Positions 19,601 to 26,735 of a DNA stretch of 38,924 nt are shown here, piece by piece (positions within the stretch are counted from its first letter, which is position 1; each line of letters begins with the position of its first letter). A model generated the notes under the pieces. The model was not told where the DNA came from. It saw only the letters and a list, made by a program, of their open reading frames with translations, and did no database searches. Both the position numbers and the translations under genes were made by a program. Origin of the DNA: Bacteroidales bacterium (GTDB taxonomy: Bacteria; Bacteroidota; Bacteroidia; Bacteroidales; JAFGXI01); assembly GCA_027064025.1 (NCBI GenBank), contig JAMOQL010000205.1, forward strand, positions 1 through 38,924, given 5' to 3'.

Positions 19601-20246
19601 CAAACCATAAATTTGCATTTGCATCTTGAATAATATCATAAACTCTATCATAGGTACCAAACTCACCAGTATGTTGTGTAAAAGTCTGATTGCCAATATT
19701 AAAATCATAAGCACCACCGCCATATGTACCAATCCATATATTACCATTAGGTCCTGTAGAAATACAGTTTGGCTGCTCTGTAGGGAATCCTTCTGAAGTT
19801 CCATAATTAGTCCAAGTACCATTGCTCTCCAATTTCGAAAGGGTATTCCAAAAAGAAAACACCCAAATATTACCCGATTGATCAACCGTAATTCCACGAA
19901 TTTTATTGTGTGGTAATCCATTAGTCTGATCATAAACTGTCCAATTTGAACCATCAAATTTAGCAAGTCCATTTTCCGTTGCTACCCATACATTATCGAA
20001 AGGATCTACTACAACATCGTTGACATAACTTGAAGGCAAGCCATTATCTATAGTATAAGTTAAGATAATTGCTCCTGTAGATTTGCTTCTTACATATAAG
20101 CCTCCAGAAGTTCCTATCCACATCTGAGAGCCTTTATCGGCGAGAGATGTTATTGTATTTTTACTAGCAAAATTTGTAAACTGCTGCTGCGCCTTTACTG
20201 ATATTGTGATCAGTAATATCACAAAAAAGAATAAAACTTTTTTCAT
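16659..20246 (-). CDS. Secreted two-component-regulator-propeller (Reg_prop) protein with T9SS tail
   Basis: Protein of 1195 residues with signal peptide MKKVLFFFVILLITISVKAQ. About residues 24-640 are beta-propeller repeats of the Reg_prop type, with a recurring GNIWVGTxxGxxxFDGxxWTxYTTxDGLxxNxI pattern repeated well over ten times, likely two propellers. A PKD-like domain follows (about 645-725), then a jelly-roll or MAM-like segment, an Ig-like and an Fn3-like region, and a type A T9SS sorting domain (VNIYNIAGELIRQY, IAAGTYFVRVNG). Reg_prop propellers are best known as the periplasmic sensors of hybrid two-component systems; this one has no membrane, kinase or regulator part and is predicted to be exported to the surface. 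Ligand unknown. Confidence 0.9.
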   Translation of the reverse strand: MKKVLFFFVILLITISVKAQQQFTNFASKNTITSLADKGSQMWIGTSGGLYVRSKSTGAIILTYTIDNGLPSSYVNDVVVDPFDNVWVATENGLAKFDGSNWTVYDQTNGLPHNKIRGITVDQSGNIWVFSFWNTLSKLESNGTWTNYGTSEGFPTEQPNCISTGPNGNIWIGTYGGGAYDFNIGNQTFTQHTGEFGTYDRVYDIIQDANANLWFASYSGLTKFDGSNWTLYTIADGLAANNSKTLSSDASNNIWVGSYGSGVTKFDPSGANTAIYNESNGLGHNYTDAITVDSDGKVWVGTRYGLNRYDVSGDSWNEYIVNNSLSNNTIYDIKVAANGDVWVGTEYGLSKLSGTSWINWFYSDGLIQDRVKCVAIDNNGDIWTGANYGISHLDVSANTFTTYGTSEGITDVEDILVDSDGSVWCASTSGLIHFDGTTTTEYTTADGLVANSCHAVIIDLSGNIWVGTSGGVSMWNGTSFTNYTTSDGLSQNYIHDLSIADNGDIWAFPQAQASIFDGTSWSLTPFSLSQEMAQSSDGNYWIAHQWGIKKWDETNIATYTTDDGLADDYIFDVAIAPDGVKWFGTHAGLIKAVCESPVSGFTSNIACLPGVTTLINTSTQVDVTTTYQWDINNDGSVEYTTADASHSFTTEGTVPVKLTVTNDDCSDVIIQDVVTYNTPVVSLNPFNDFNICSGSSATIEALGASTSTPIVTEDFDYVDLAASGWTVQGDGQTNWSIASTTNAGGDSPELKLNWSSQFVGESSCVSPVIDASSYSSLSLDFSHYISHYSNSFTVEVKTSSDGSTWNSVWSNSVSDDIATTSETISITNSDVGSSTFQIAFVFVGDSYDLNDWEIDNVVLSGATVGGSINPNYSLNWSTGATSNSINVSSADTYGLTVTNGTCIYSPSDVTVSVLEPMVPSICMVTVDTTSGLNKNLIVWEKPNTGAINYYNIYREVTTDNYQVIGSVLYANVSEFNDPSSDPDVHADKYKISVVDTCGNESPLSNYHQTMNLSQAQGAQADEIVLIWNKYIDESGSYTPASYKVYRGIDPYNMTLESTLSGGLSSYNYNVENVVDGEYFMVVVDMPTCNPSQNKATGGPYYQSTSNLEDEGVINTGLSIVNQIEFNIYPNPVKDFAIIKSSSLIRTVNIYNIAGELIRQYKDINASEFIVNREQIAAGTYFVRVNGTNHKKIVFE

Positions 20247-20367
20247 ATTTATTTATTTTATATTTAAAAAACTCGATGCAAGCATCTAGGAAGTGAAAAT
20301 TTCAATTGCAAGTGCAAGCTACAAAAAAACAGGAAATGCATCAAGTTCTTTTTATAGATTGTAAATT

Positions 20368-20391
20368 TCAAATGATGAACTACTCATTTGA
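20368..20391. repeat. Inverted repeat upstream of the propeller gene
   Basis: Arms TCAAATGA (20368-20375) and TCATTTGA (20384-20391) pair perfectly across eight bases. It lies 122 bases upstream of the propeller gene start and could be an operator or a hairpin. The rest of 20247-20480 shows nothing I can name; no TAnnTTTG box was found there. Confidence 0.35.
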
Positions 20392-20482
20392 GCATATATC
20401 TGGTTTCTAGTATAGAAATAATCTTTATATAACGTTTATTTATCACTCATAACATATAAATACTTGTCAATTTCTTTGTGAT

Positions 20483-20508
20483 AAAAAAGGGGTGAATTAA
20501 CACCCCTT
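20483..20508 (-). terminator. Rho-independent terminator of cysS
   Basis: Arms AAGGGGTG (20487-20494) and CACCCCTT (20501-20508) form a perfect 8-base-pair GC-rich stem with a six-base loop; on the minus strand a T-run follows directly. It lies 28 bases after the cysS stop. Confidence 0.92.
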
Positions 20509-20535
20509 GATACATTATAACATTTTATTTATAAA

Positions 20536-22008
20536 CTATTTTATCGACCATTCAGCTCCTTCTTTTCCATCTTTTATTTCGATTCCTAAAGCTTTCATTT
20601 GGTCGCGAATTTTGTCGGAAGTCGTCCAGTCTTTATTGTTTTTTGCATTCTGACGGATATCCAAAATAAAATCCATTAAGCCTGAGGTAATATCTTTAGA
20701 TTCGCTCTTAATTTCTGTCTCGTTTACAAAACCAAGAATATCGAAAGTAAAAATATTGAAAAGTGTTTTTAGTTGGTCTAAATCATTTGTTGTAATGGTC
20801 TCTTTACCATCTTTAATACTATTAATTAATTTAACACCGTCGAATAAATGAGCGATGGTTATTGGGGTATTTAAGTCGTCATTTATGGCTGTATAGCATT
20901 TATCTTCTATTTCGGACACATTAATGGTTGATTGTTCGGAAGGTTTAAGTTTTTCGAGTGTTTGAATAGCTGTCAATAATCTATCTAAACCTTTTTCGGC
21001 AGCTTGTAATGCCTCATTCGAAAAATCAACGGTACTTCTATAATGTGCTTGTAAAATAAAGAAACGAACCGTCATTGGGCTATAAGCCTTTTCCAAAATT
21101 TGGTGTGTGCCAGCAAAAAAATCATTCAGGGTAATAAAATTACCTAATGACTTCCCCATTTTCTGTCCATTAATAGTAATCATATTATTGTGCATCCAAT
21201 ACTTTACAGACTCTTTTCCATTAGCCGCTGTTGACTGGGCAATTTCACATTCGTGATGAGGAAATTGCAAATCCATTCCTCCACCGTGAATATCGAATTG
21301 ATCTCCCAAATATTTTGTACTCATAGCAGAACATTCCATATGCCAACCAGGAAAACCATCACTATATTTAGATGGCCATCGCATTATATGCTCGGGACTA
21401 GCCTTTTTCCATAGAGCAAAATCAAAACTATTCTTTTTATCATCTTGACCGTCGAGAGCACGCGTTGTATTGAGCATATCCTCAATATTTCTTCCCGATA
21501 ACTTTCCGTAATGGTATTTTTTATTATAAGCCTCTACATCGAAATAAACAGACCCCTTACTTTCGTATGCAAAACCTTGCTTTAATATTTCATCAACCAT
21601 TTCTAACTGCTCAATAATATGTCCCGATGCTCTTGGTTCAATGCTTGGAGATTGAACGTTCAACTGAGCCATATTTTTATGATATCTATCGGTATAATAC
21701 TGAACGACCTCCATGGGTTCCAACTTTTCGAGTCGTGCTTTTTTAGCAATTTTATCTTCTCCAGCATCAGCATCGTTCTCTAAATGTCCAACATCAGTAA
21801 TATTTCTGACATAACGAACTTTATAATCGTAATGTTTGAGCAAACGAAACAAGATATCGAAAGTAATAGCTGGTCGAGCATGTCCTAAATGCCCATCTCC
21901 ATATACAGTAGGACCACAAACATACATACCAACAAATGGCGCATTTAATGGTTCAAATATTTCTTTTTTTCGTGTTAGTGAATTATATATGTGTAAATCT
22001 TTATTCAT
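20536..22008 (-). CDS. cysS: Cysteinyl-tRNA synthetase
   Basis: Charges tRNA-Cys with cysteine in the cytoplasm. It is 490 residues, standard length for class I CysRS. The zinc-site residues Cys31 (MYVCGPTVY), Cys226 ([10 protein letters not shown]), His251 and Glu253 ([11 protein letters not shown]) are present. The HIGH motif is HLGH at 40-43 and the KMSKS loop is KMGKS at 283-287, a variant I consider normal in this enzyme. It appears to be a single-gene unit with its own strong terminator. Confidence 0.97.
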   Translation of the reverse strand: MNKDLHIYNSLTRKKEIFEPLNAPFVGMYVCGPTVYGDGHLGHARPAITFDILFRLLKHYDYKVRYVRNITDVGHLENDADAGEDKIAKKARLEKLEPMEVVQYYTDRYHKNMAQLNVQSPSIEPRASGHIIEQLEMVDEILKQGFAYESKGSVYFDVEAYNKKYHYGKLSGRNIEDMLNTTRALDGQDDKKNSFDFALWKKASPEHIMRWPSKYSDGFPGWHMECSAMSTKYLGDQFDIHGGGMDLQFPHHECEIAQSTAANGKESVKYWMHNNMITINGQKMGKSLGNFITLNDFFAGTHQILEKAYSPMTVRFFILQAHYRSTVDFSNEALQAAEKGLDRLLTAIQTLEKLKPSEQSTINVSEIEDKCYTAINDDLNTPITIAHLFDGVKLINSIKDGKETITTNDLDQLKTLFNIFTFDILGFVNETEIKSESKDITSGLMDFILDIRQNAKNNKDWTTSDKIRDQMKALGIEIKDGKEGAEWSIK

Positions 22009-22128
22009 GATAAATGTTAATTAAGAGAAAATATGAATGTGTAAAATAGAATAACAGCCTAGCAACAACAAGGATTGTAAGTCTTTTGAGTAAAGTTTGA
22101 ATTGTAGTCAAAAAAAGAATTCATGTCT

Positions 22129-22962
22129 TTAATTTTTACGAATTGTATTATACAATTTCCCGTTATTATATATTTCTGTTTTTACCAGAGTGTCTTCAGC
22201 ATTGTAAAAGTATACCTTTCCTTTTATTAATCGTCCTTTTTCAAAGTAACCCTCCTTCCAAAGACGTCTTTTGGTATCATATAATTTCCTATCTCCTGTA
22301 GATTTAAAGTATTCTAATTCTTTGTTTTGTATAATAGTATCCTTATGTTCAGTATATTGTTTTTGATCTATCACTTTACTAGTATCCGTCCCAGATTTCA
22401 TTTTATAAACTACAGTCAGTTCAGGATTTATTTCTCCATTATTAAACGTTTGTTCTTCAACAACCTGACCTTTATCGTTATACCTTTTTATTACTCCTGC
22501 TTCTAATCCATTTTTCCAATTACCAGAAATCATCTTTTTACCATTTTCGTAAAAATATTCTTGTACTCCCAACCTCAAACCTTCCTCAGAAAAATGCCAT
22601 TTGTAATTAACATTTCCATTCTGGTAATAAGTTGTATAATTTCCAATCCATATATCATCCTTCCAAAAACCCTCTTCTGCAAGCTGACCATTTGGGTAAT
22701 ACGTTTTAGCAAGACCGTTAGGTTCGTCATCTACATAGGTAATTTCGAAACTTAAAGTACCATCGTTAAGATATTGTTTCCAAACACCTTGGCGTAAATT
22801 ATCTTTATATCTCCCCTCTTCTAAAATTTTATCAGTATTTTCAAAAAAAATAATCCAATAAGCTTGTTTTAATCCATTAGTATCTGTACGATTAATGGTA
22901 TCATTCTGAGCTGTGACAAAATTAGAAATGATAATAAATAATATTACTAGATGTATCTTCAT
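22129..22962 (-). CDS. Exported MORN/YwqK-repeat protein
   Basis: Protein of 277 residues from ATG at 22962, with signal peptide MKIHLVILFIIISNFVTAQ. An upstream in-frame TTG at 22974 would overlap a TAnnTTTG box, so I reject it. The body is a run of about eight to ten MORN-like units (EGRYKDNLRQGVWKQYLNDG, KTYYPNGQLAEEGFWKDDIW, EYFYENGKKMISGNWKNGLE). Pipelines often label such proteins 'YwqK family antitoxin', but no toxin gene adjoins it and it is exported, so I treat it as an envelope repeat protein of unknown function. Confidence 0.8.
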   Translation of the reverse strand: MKIHLVILFIIISNFVTAQNDTINRTDTNGLKQAYWIIFFENTDKILEEGRYKDNLRQGVWKQYLNDGTLSFEITYVDDEPNGLAKTYYPNGQLAEEGFWKDDIWIGNYTTYYQNGNVNYKWHFSEEGLRLGVQEYFYENGKKMISGNWKNGLEAGVIKRYNDKGQVVEEQTFNNGEINPELTVVYKMKSGTDTSKVIDQKQYTEHKDTIIQNKELEYFKSTGDRKLYDTKRRLWKEGYFEKGRLIKGKVYFYNAEDTLVKTEIYNNGKLYNTIRKN

Positions 22963-23012
22963 AATAATTTTCAAAGGTAATTCTCCGAATAGAATTTTGT
23001 TCCTCTCTTAAA

Positions 23013-23042
23013 CAAAAGTAAAAAACCTTTCCGAAAGCCAAA
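23013..23042 (-). promoter_or_regulatory. Promoter of the MORN-repeat gene (-33 and -7 boxes)
   Basis: On the minus strand TTTG (23039-23042) is followed after 18 bases by TACTTTTG (23013-23020), the best full match to the Bacteroidetes promoter consensus in the window. It would give a leader of about 45 bases before ATG 22962. A second -7-like octamer, TACCTTTG at 22972-22979, lies too close to the start. Confidence 0.6.
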
Positions 23043-23053
23043 CTTATATCAAT

Positions 23054-23085
23054 AAAAAAAAACTCACCAAAAATTAATTGATGAG
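23054..23085 (-). terminator. Terminator of the sulfur operon
   Basis: Minus-strand arms CTCATC (23080-23085) and GGTGAG (23063-23068) pair with one G-U, around 11 bases, and are followed by nine T. It lies 29 bases after the stop of the last rhodanese gene, closing the psr-yeeE-rhodanese transcript. Confidence 0.65.
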
Positions 23086-23114
23086 CTTTTGTTTCTTTTA
23101 TAATAATTATGAAA

Positions 23115-24245
23115 TCACCCACATCCGCCTTCTACTTCTTTTTTCTTGTGTTTCTTAACTTTCTTCTTAGGTTTTGCAGAAGCTGCTGCACTTGAAGATT
23201 TTGCAACTGTTTCCTCAAACTTTTTATCTGTAGGATTTTCGCCTTTAACCAACGCAAAATCATTCAGTTTATCAGCAGCTTTAAAGCCATGCCAATGCTC
23301 TCTTGATACAAGAACATCGTGCATAAATGCATTAGCACCAAAACCTAAAGTATAAGCATTATAACCTAACAAACGAAGATATGCAATTGTAAATGCAGCA
23401 TTTTGTCCTGTAAAACAATAGACCAGAATTTTCTTATCTGAAGGTAAAGTTTTTAAGGCTGTCCCAATAGTTAAATCTTTTTTTGGTGTATACTGAACTG
23501 CTCCTGGAATATGTCCTTTAAGGTATTTATCTTTTGGCCAATAATTGACAATATAAAAAGAAGAATCAGAGAAAGCTCTTTCTGCATTAATTTTTACTTT
23601 ATAAAAAGGTGTTTTTAAAACCGTTTTTGCACGAGCTGCTAAAACTTCTGCCCCACAATGTTTTCCTGTTTTTAACACAGGGAAAGGTGAAGGTTTAGCT
23701 TTAGGATTATTCGTTGTTTCTAACTGATTTGCATATTTATTTGAAACACCTTTGCTCCATTTATCTAAAGTTCTATTCCATGCTCCCATTCCATATTTCA
23801 TGGCATAAGCATTGTCATAGCCGATTAGTCGAAGAATTGAGGTTACGTAGCTTGCAGATTGTCCTGAATGGCAAGCTATAACTAACTTATCGTATTCCCC
23901 TGCAGCTACATTCTTGCCTAAATAATCGATAATATCAGAGGCTTTAACATTTACTGCTCCACTAATATGTCCATCTATATATTCTTGATGGCTTCTAATA
24001 TCTAAAACAAAGTATGAGGCAAGATTGTCATTAACATCTTCGGCAGACACCATATTAGGCACTCCTTTAGAATTGATATACTCACCTGAATTATGTATAA
24101 ATCGTGTTAATACTTCAAACTCAGTTCCAACATTTACAGTATCTTCTGGAACAGTTTTAATATTAAGACCGGGATTGTAATAACGATCGCAGCTAGTTAG
24201 TCCTAATACTAAAAGAACCGCTATATATATGAATTGTTTTTTCAT
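23115..24245 (-). CDS. Double-rhodanese lipoprotein with C-terminal KKKEVEGGCG tail
   Basis: Envelope lipoprotein of 376 residues (lipobox LTSC, Cys19). Rhodanese domain 1 (about 65-165) has the active-site loop CHSGQSA with Cys125; domain 2 (about 210-320) has CFTGQNA with Cys277. Both keep the catalytic cysteine that carries persulfide in this family. After an Ala/Ser/Lys-rich linker (about 335-366) the protein ends KKHKKKEVEGGCG, with Cys375 penultimate. The same tail ends the protein at 24940-25560. Last gene of the sulfur operon. Likely role: take sulfane sulfur from thiosulfate or polysulfide in the periplasm and hand it on; the tail cysteine could be the mobile carrier (inference). Acceptor unknown. 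Confidence 0.88.
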   Translation of the reverse strand: MKKQFIYIAVLLVLGLTSCDRYYNPGLNIKTVPEDTVNVGTEFEVLTRFIHNSGEYINSKGVPNMVSAEDVNDNLASYFVLDIRSHQEYIDGHISGAVNVKASDIIDYLGKNVAAGEYDKLVIACHSGQSASYVTSILRLIGYDNAYAMKYGMGAWNRTLDKWSKGVSNKYANQLETTNNPKAKPSPFPVLKTGKHCGAEVLAARAKTVLKTPFYKVKINAERAFSDSSFYIVNYWPKDKYLKGHIPGAVQYTPKKDLTIGTALKTLPSDKKILVYCFTGQNAAFTIAYLRLLGYNAYTLGFGANAFMHDVLVSREHWHGFKAADKLNDFALVKGENPTDKKFEETVAKSSSAAASAKPKKKVKKHKKKEVEGGCG

Positions 24246-24263
24246 TGTATGTTTATTTTATCG

Positions 24264-24890
24264 TTAATTTAAGTCTGGACATTCTTCGTCAAAATCCTTA
24301 ACCACAACATTTGGATTCAACTTATATCCTTTTGGAGCCTTAATTGAATCAAACTTAGGACCTTCCTGTGCCGCCACTAGGCGAATAAAATCGAATCTTG
24401 GTTTTTCATCGTCATAAACACCTGTTTTAATACCAAAAGAGGCTAAAATAGATTGGTCTACAAAATCGTATCCCCCAAGGGCAACTCTTAAATTTTTATA
24501 ATTAAGTTGCTTCAAAATTAAATATGAATTAATAGCATCGCTAGCTCCATATCCATAAAAAACATTGATCTTCGTATCTTGATTTAAAACCTCTATATTT
24601 CCTGGGTCAAGAATATCCTTTGCTGGAATATTTATTGCATTTTTTAAATGCTTAATCGCAAAATCGTGTGGTGTTCTTAAATCGATAAACTGATAAGTAT
24701 TGCTATCCTTTTTACAAAGTAAAAGGTTCGATAACTTTTCTGGAGTAATAATATCTTCTTTATTTAGATAAGACTGTAAGGTTTGATCTGGAGTAAGAAC
24801 ATATTTTTTACTATCATCTATTCCACAACTAACCATTATTACAGCCAATGATAGAATAATTATTCTGTTAAATATTTTCATTTTGTTCAT
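24264..24890 (-). CDS. Rhodanese-fold lipoprotein lacking the catalytic cysteine
   Basis: Lipoprotein of 208 residues (signal MNKMKIFNRIIILSLAVIMVSC, lipobox Cys22; an ATG three codons in is an equal start). One rhodanese-like domain covers about 45-150: FIDLRTPHDFAIKHLKNAINIPAKDI, then INVFYGYGASDA where active rhodaneses have C-x-x-G; Tyr112 occupies the cysteine position. It is therefore not a classical sulfurtransferase. The other cysteines are Cys59 and Cys204, the latter in the C-terminal DEECPDLN. It lies between the two GGCG-tailed proteins, 18 bases before the double-rhodanese gene. It may bind or scaffold sulfur proteins, but this is inference. Confidence 0.8.
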   Translation of the reverse strand: MNKMKIFNRIIILSLAVIMVSCGIDDSKKYVLTPDQTLQSYLNKEDIITPEKLSNLLLCKKDSNTYQFIDLRTPHDFAIKHLKNAINIPAKDILDPGNIEVLNQDTKINVFYGYGASDAINSYLILKQLNYKNLRVALGGYDFVDQSILASFGIKTGVYDDEKPRFDFIRLVAAQEGPKFDSIKAPKGYKLNPNVVVKDFDEECPDLN

Positions 24891-24939
24891 TTTATAAAGT
24901 TAATGATGATGTTTGTGCATATAAACTTTCTATGATATA

Positions 24940-25560
24940 TCACCCACAACCGCCTTCTACTTCTTTTTTCTTTCTCCTTTTAACCTTCTTCTTTGGTGCA
25001 GCTGTAGCTCCATCTCCCGACGGAACATCTGCTTTACCTCCAAAGAATTGACTAGCTCCTTTTCTGTATTGATACATTTCATTATCAATTCTATCCCAAA
25101 CTACGGAGTGTTCTTTTGGATCTAATATTTCTTCTACCCAAGCATTCAGCCCGCCTTTCATAACATACACATTTTTATAACCTAAACGTGTCATTAATTG
25201 CCAAGCCACATCGGCGTCAGACGTTCCATTGGAGAACAAAACCGTTTGATAGATATCTTGGTCGAAGTAATCTTGATTATCTTTCTGTAAAATATCTTTT
25301 AAGGGAATATTGATGGCTCCCATTAAAGTAAATTTGTTATAAAATTTATCTCCACGAACATCTATTAATTGCAATGATGGATCTTTAGAAATAATCTTAT
25401 GAGCAATCTCTTCTGGAGAGAAATACCGAGTATTCTCTACCATCTTTTGGTATAAATTATTAGGAGATAAATTTGGTTTTTGATTATCATCTGTTGTAAA
25501 CAGCAACCAAAAAGCTCCTAAAAATAACCCTACTAATATGAATTTATCTGTATTTTTCAT
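24940..25560 (-). CDS. Membrane-anchored rhodanese-fold protein with GGCG tail as its only cysteine
   Basis: Protein of 206 residues with one N-terminal membrane helix (about 7-21) and no lipobox. The rhodanese-like domain (about 45-145) has LIDVRGDKFYNKFTLMGAINIPLKDI and GLNAW, but the active-site loop reads VLFSNGTSDA, so Phe109 replaces the catalytic cysteine. A Gly/Ala/Lys linker leads to KKVKRRKKKEVEGGCG. Cys205, the penultimate residue, is the only cysteine in the whole protein. That makes the tail, not the rhodanese pocket, the likely reactive site. It follows the YeeE gene by 11 bases. I infer an envelope sulfur carrier or docking partner for the YeeE channel or the double rhodanese. 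Confidence 0.83.
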   Translation of the reverse strand: MKNTDKFILVGLFLGAFWLLFTTDDNQKPNLSPNNLYQKMVENTRYFSPEEIAHKIISKDPSLQLIDVRGDKFYNKFTLMGAINIPLKDILQKDNQDYFDQDIYQTVLFSNGTSDADVAWQLMTRLGYKNVYVMKGGLNAWVEEILDPKEHSVVWDRIDNEMYQYRKGASQFFGGKADVPSGDGATAAPKKKVKRRKKKEVEGGCG

Positions 25561-25571
25561 TTATTAAGTTT

Positions 25572-26192
25572 TTAGAGTCCTAATTCTTCGATATTAGGAA
25601 CAGGGTTAGTAGAATTAACTCGCTTTTGTATTTTATCAACCACAATAAACGCAATAATTGCAATTACTGTAACAATAAATATAAATAATTCATTAGAGAT
25701 TCCAAACCAATCTGCAATATTCAGTTTTCCCAACTTGCCTGTTCCTCTAAATTTTTCAAATATTGCTTCGTAAGTAAAACCGTAGCCTGTAATTCCAAGA
25801 AATACACCTAAAACAAAAACCATTCCGTCTATTTTACCAGTAGATGCTGCACAAATACTTGTGCCTGGACAAAATCCTCCGATAATAAAACCCAAGCCCA
25901 TAAAAATACCAGCAGTAAGTGTTGGGATCCAAAATGTTTTGGGATAGAATGTTAAATCAATATCTATTAAACCATAATTGTTCATTAAGAATAATCCAAT
26001 AGCTCCTGTCATTGCGGCTGTAAAAAATACTTTAAGCACAACAAAATCGTAACCATAGAATACGCCTGCTAATTTTCTGGTATTTGTAAAGCCTCCCGCT
26101 TCTAATCCAACACCAAATCCTATTCCGATAATAACAGCTATGAGCAAGTTAATCGGGTCGTTAATTAATCCTTGTGGAAATAAAGGTCCCAT
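25572..26192 (-). CDS. YeeE/YedE-family membrane protein (thiosulfate/sulfur-compound channel half)
   Basis: Inner-membrane protein of 206 residues with about five helices. The family motif GGFCPGTSICAASTGKIDG carries the conserved cysteines that in TsuA-type channels line the thiosulfate path; GGFTNTRKLAGVFYG near the N-terminus is another conserved block. TsuA-type proteins are about twice as long; this protein and the gene before it are each a half, so they probably form one heteromeric channel. It is 12 bases after the partner gene and 11 before a rhodanese gene, so sulfur-compound import into or out of the cytoplasm fits. Confidence 0.85.
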   Translation of the reverse strand: MGPLFPQGLINDPINLLIAVIIGIGFGVGLEAGGFTNTRKLAGVFYGYDFVVLKVFFTAAMTGAIGLFLMNNYGLIDIDLTFYPKTFWIPTLTAGIFMGLGFIIGGFCPGTSICAASTGKIDGMVFVLGVFLGITGYGFTYEAIFEKFRGTGKLGKLNIADWFGISNELFIFIVTVIAIIAFIVVDKIQKRVNSTNPVPNIEELGL

Positions 26193-26204
26193 ATTATTAT
26201 ATTT

Positions 26205-26723
26205 TTAAATCCATAATTTTCTAAAAAAATATGCAAATGCATATCCACCACCAAACACAGCAATTAAGCCGACATAACCAGAGAAAGCATTAACAGACAT
26301 CCCAGACATAATCAGTCCTGATGTACAACCTCTTCCTAACTGAGATCCAACACCCCAAAGTATCCCTCCAATTACAGCCGCAATTAGACGCGTTTTATTA
26401 GTAATTTTGGGAGATTTCCCAACTTTAAGCTTCAATCTACCAAAATAACCAGCAGAAATAGTTGCTCCAATAAGAACGCCTAAGATCTCGAAGATTAACC
26501 AAGAATCTAAAGGATTCTTACCATCTTTTACAGATGATGCAAAAAAAGCTGCATCTTTAGCGTAGTCATGATTAACTGTATTTACAGCTGCAATAGTTAC
26601 TTTCTTGAAAGCTCCACTACCTCCTAAACCCTCTCCCGAGAAATAGTAAGCAGCTATCATCATCAATCCAATCAGAACCCCCGCAAGGTATGGATTCATA
26701 TATTTATTACTCTTGTCTTCCAT
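26205..26723 (-). CDS. YeeE/YedE-family membrane protein (partner half)
   Basis: Inner-membrane protein of 172 residues from ATG 26723; a TTG two codons upstream is in frame but unneeded. Helices begin near residue 12 (LAGVLIGLMMIAAYYFSG), and the conserved half-channel motif is GSQLGRGCTSGLIMSGMS with its cysteine. The segment between contains an extended loop (about 30-65) on one side of the membrane. Family members move thiosulfate or other sulfur species. It follows the NrfD-like gene by 12 bases, coupling transport to the respiratory enzyme. Confidence 0.83.
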   Translation of the reverse strand: MEDKSNKYMNPYLAGVLIGLMMIAAYYFSGEGLGGSGAFKKVTIAAVNTVNHDYAKDAAFFASSVKDGKNPLDSWLIFEILGVLIGATISAGYFGRLKLKVGKSPKITNKTRLIAAVIGGILWGVGSQLGRGCTSGLIMSGMSVNAFSGYVGLIAVFGGGYAFAYFFRKLWI

Positions 26724-26735
26724 TATCAATATCTT

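Noticed and set aside
19583-19972. Open frames inside the propeller gene and antisense frames such as 1013-1387 and 4234-4599
   Set aside because: They lie wholly within well-supported genes in another frame, and their translations have no domain, signal or low-complexity pattern of a real protein.
22129-22962. YwqK 'antitoxin' as evidence of a toxin-antitoxin system
   Set aside because: The label stems from MORN-like repeats; the protein is exported and no toxin gene is near.
22972-22974. TTG at 22974 (minus) as the start of the MORN-repeat gene
   Set aside because: It overlaps a TAnnTTTG octamer, and ATG 22962 gives a standard signal peptide.
26727-26729. TTG at 26729 (minus) as the start of the first YeeE half
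   Set aside because: An ATG two codons later gives a complete protein; nothing favours TTG.
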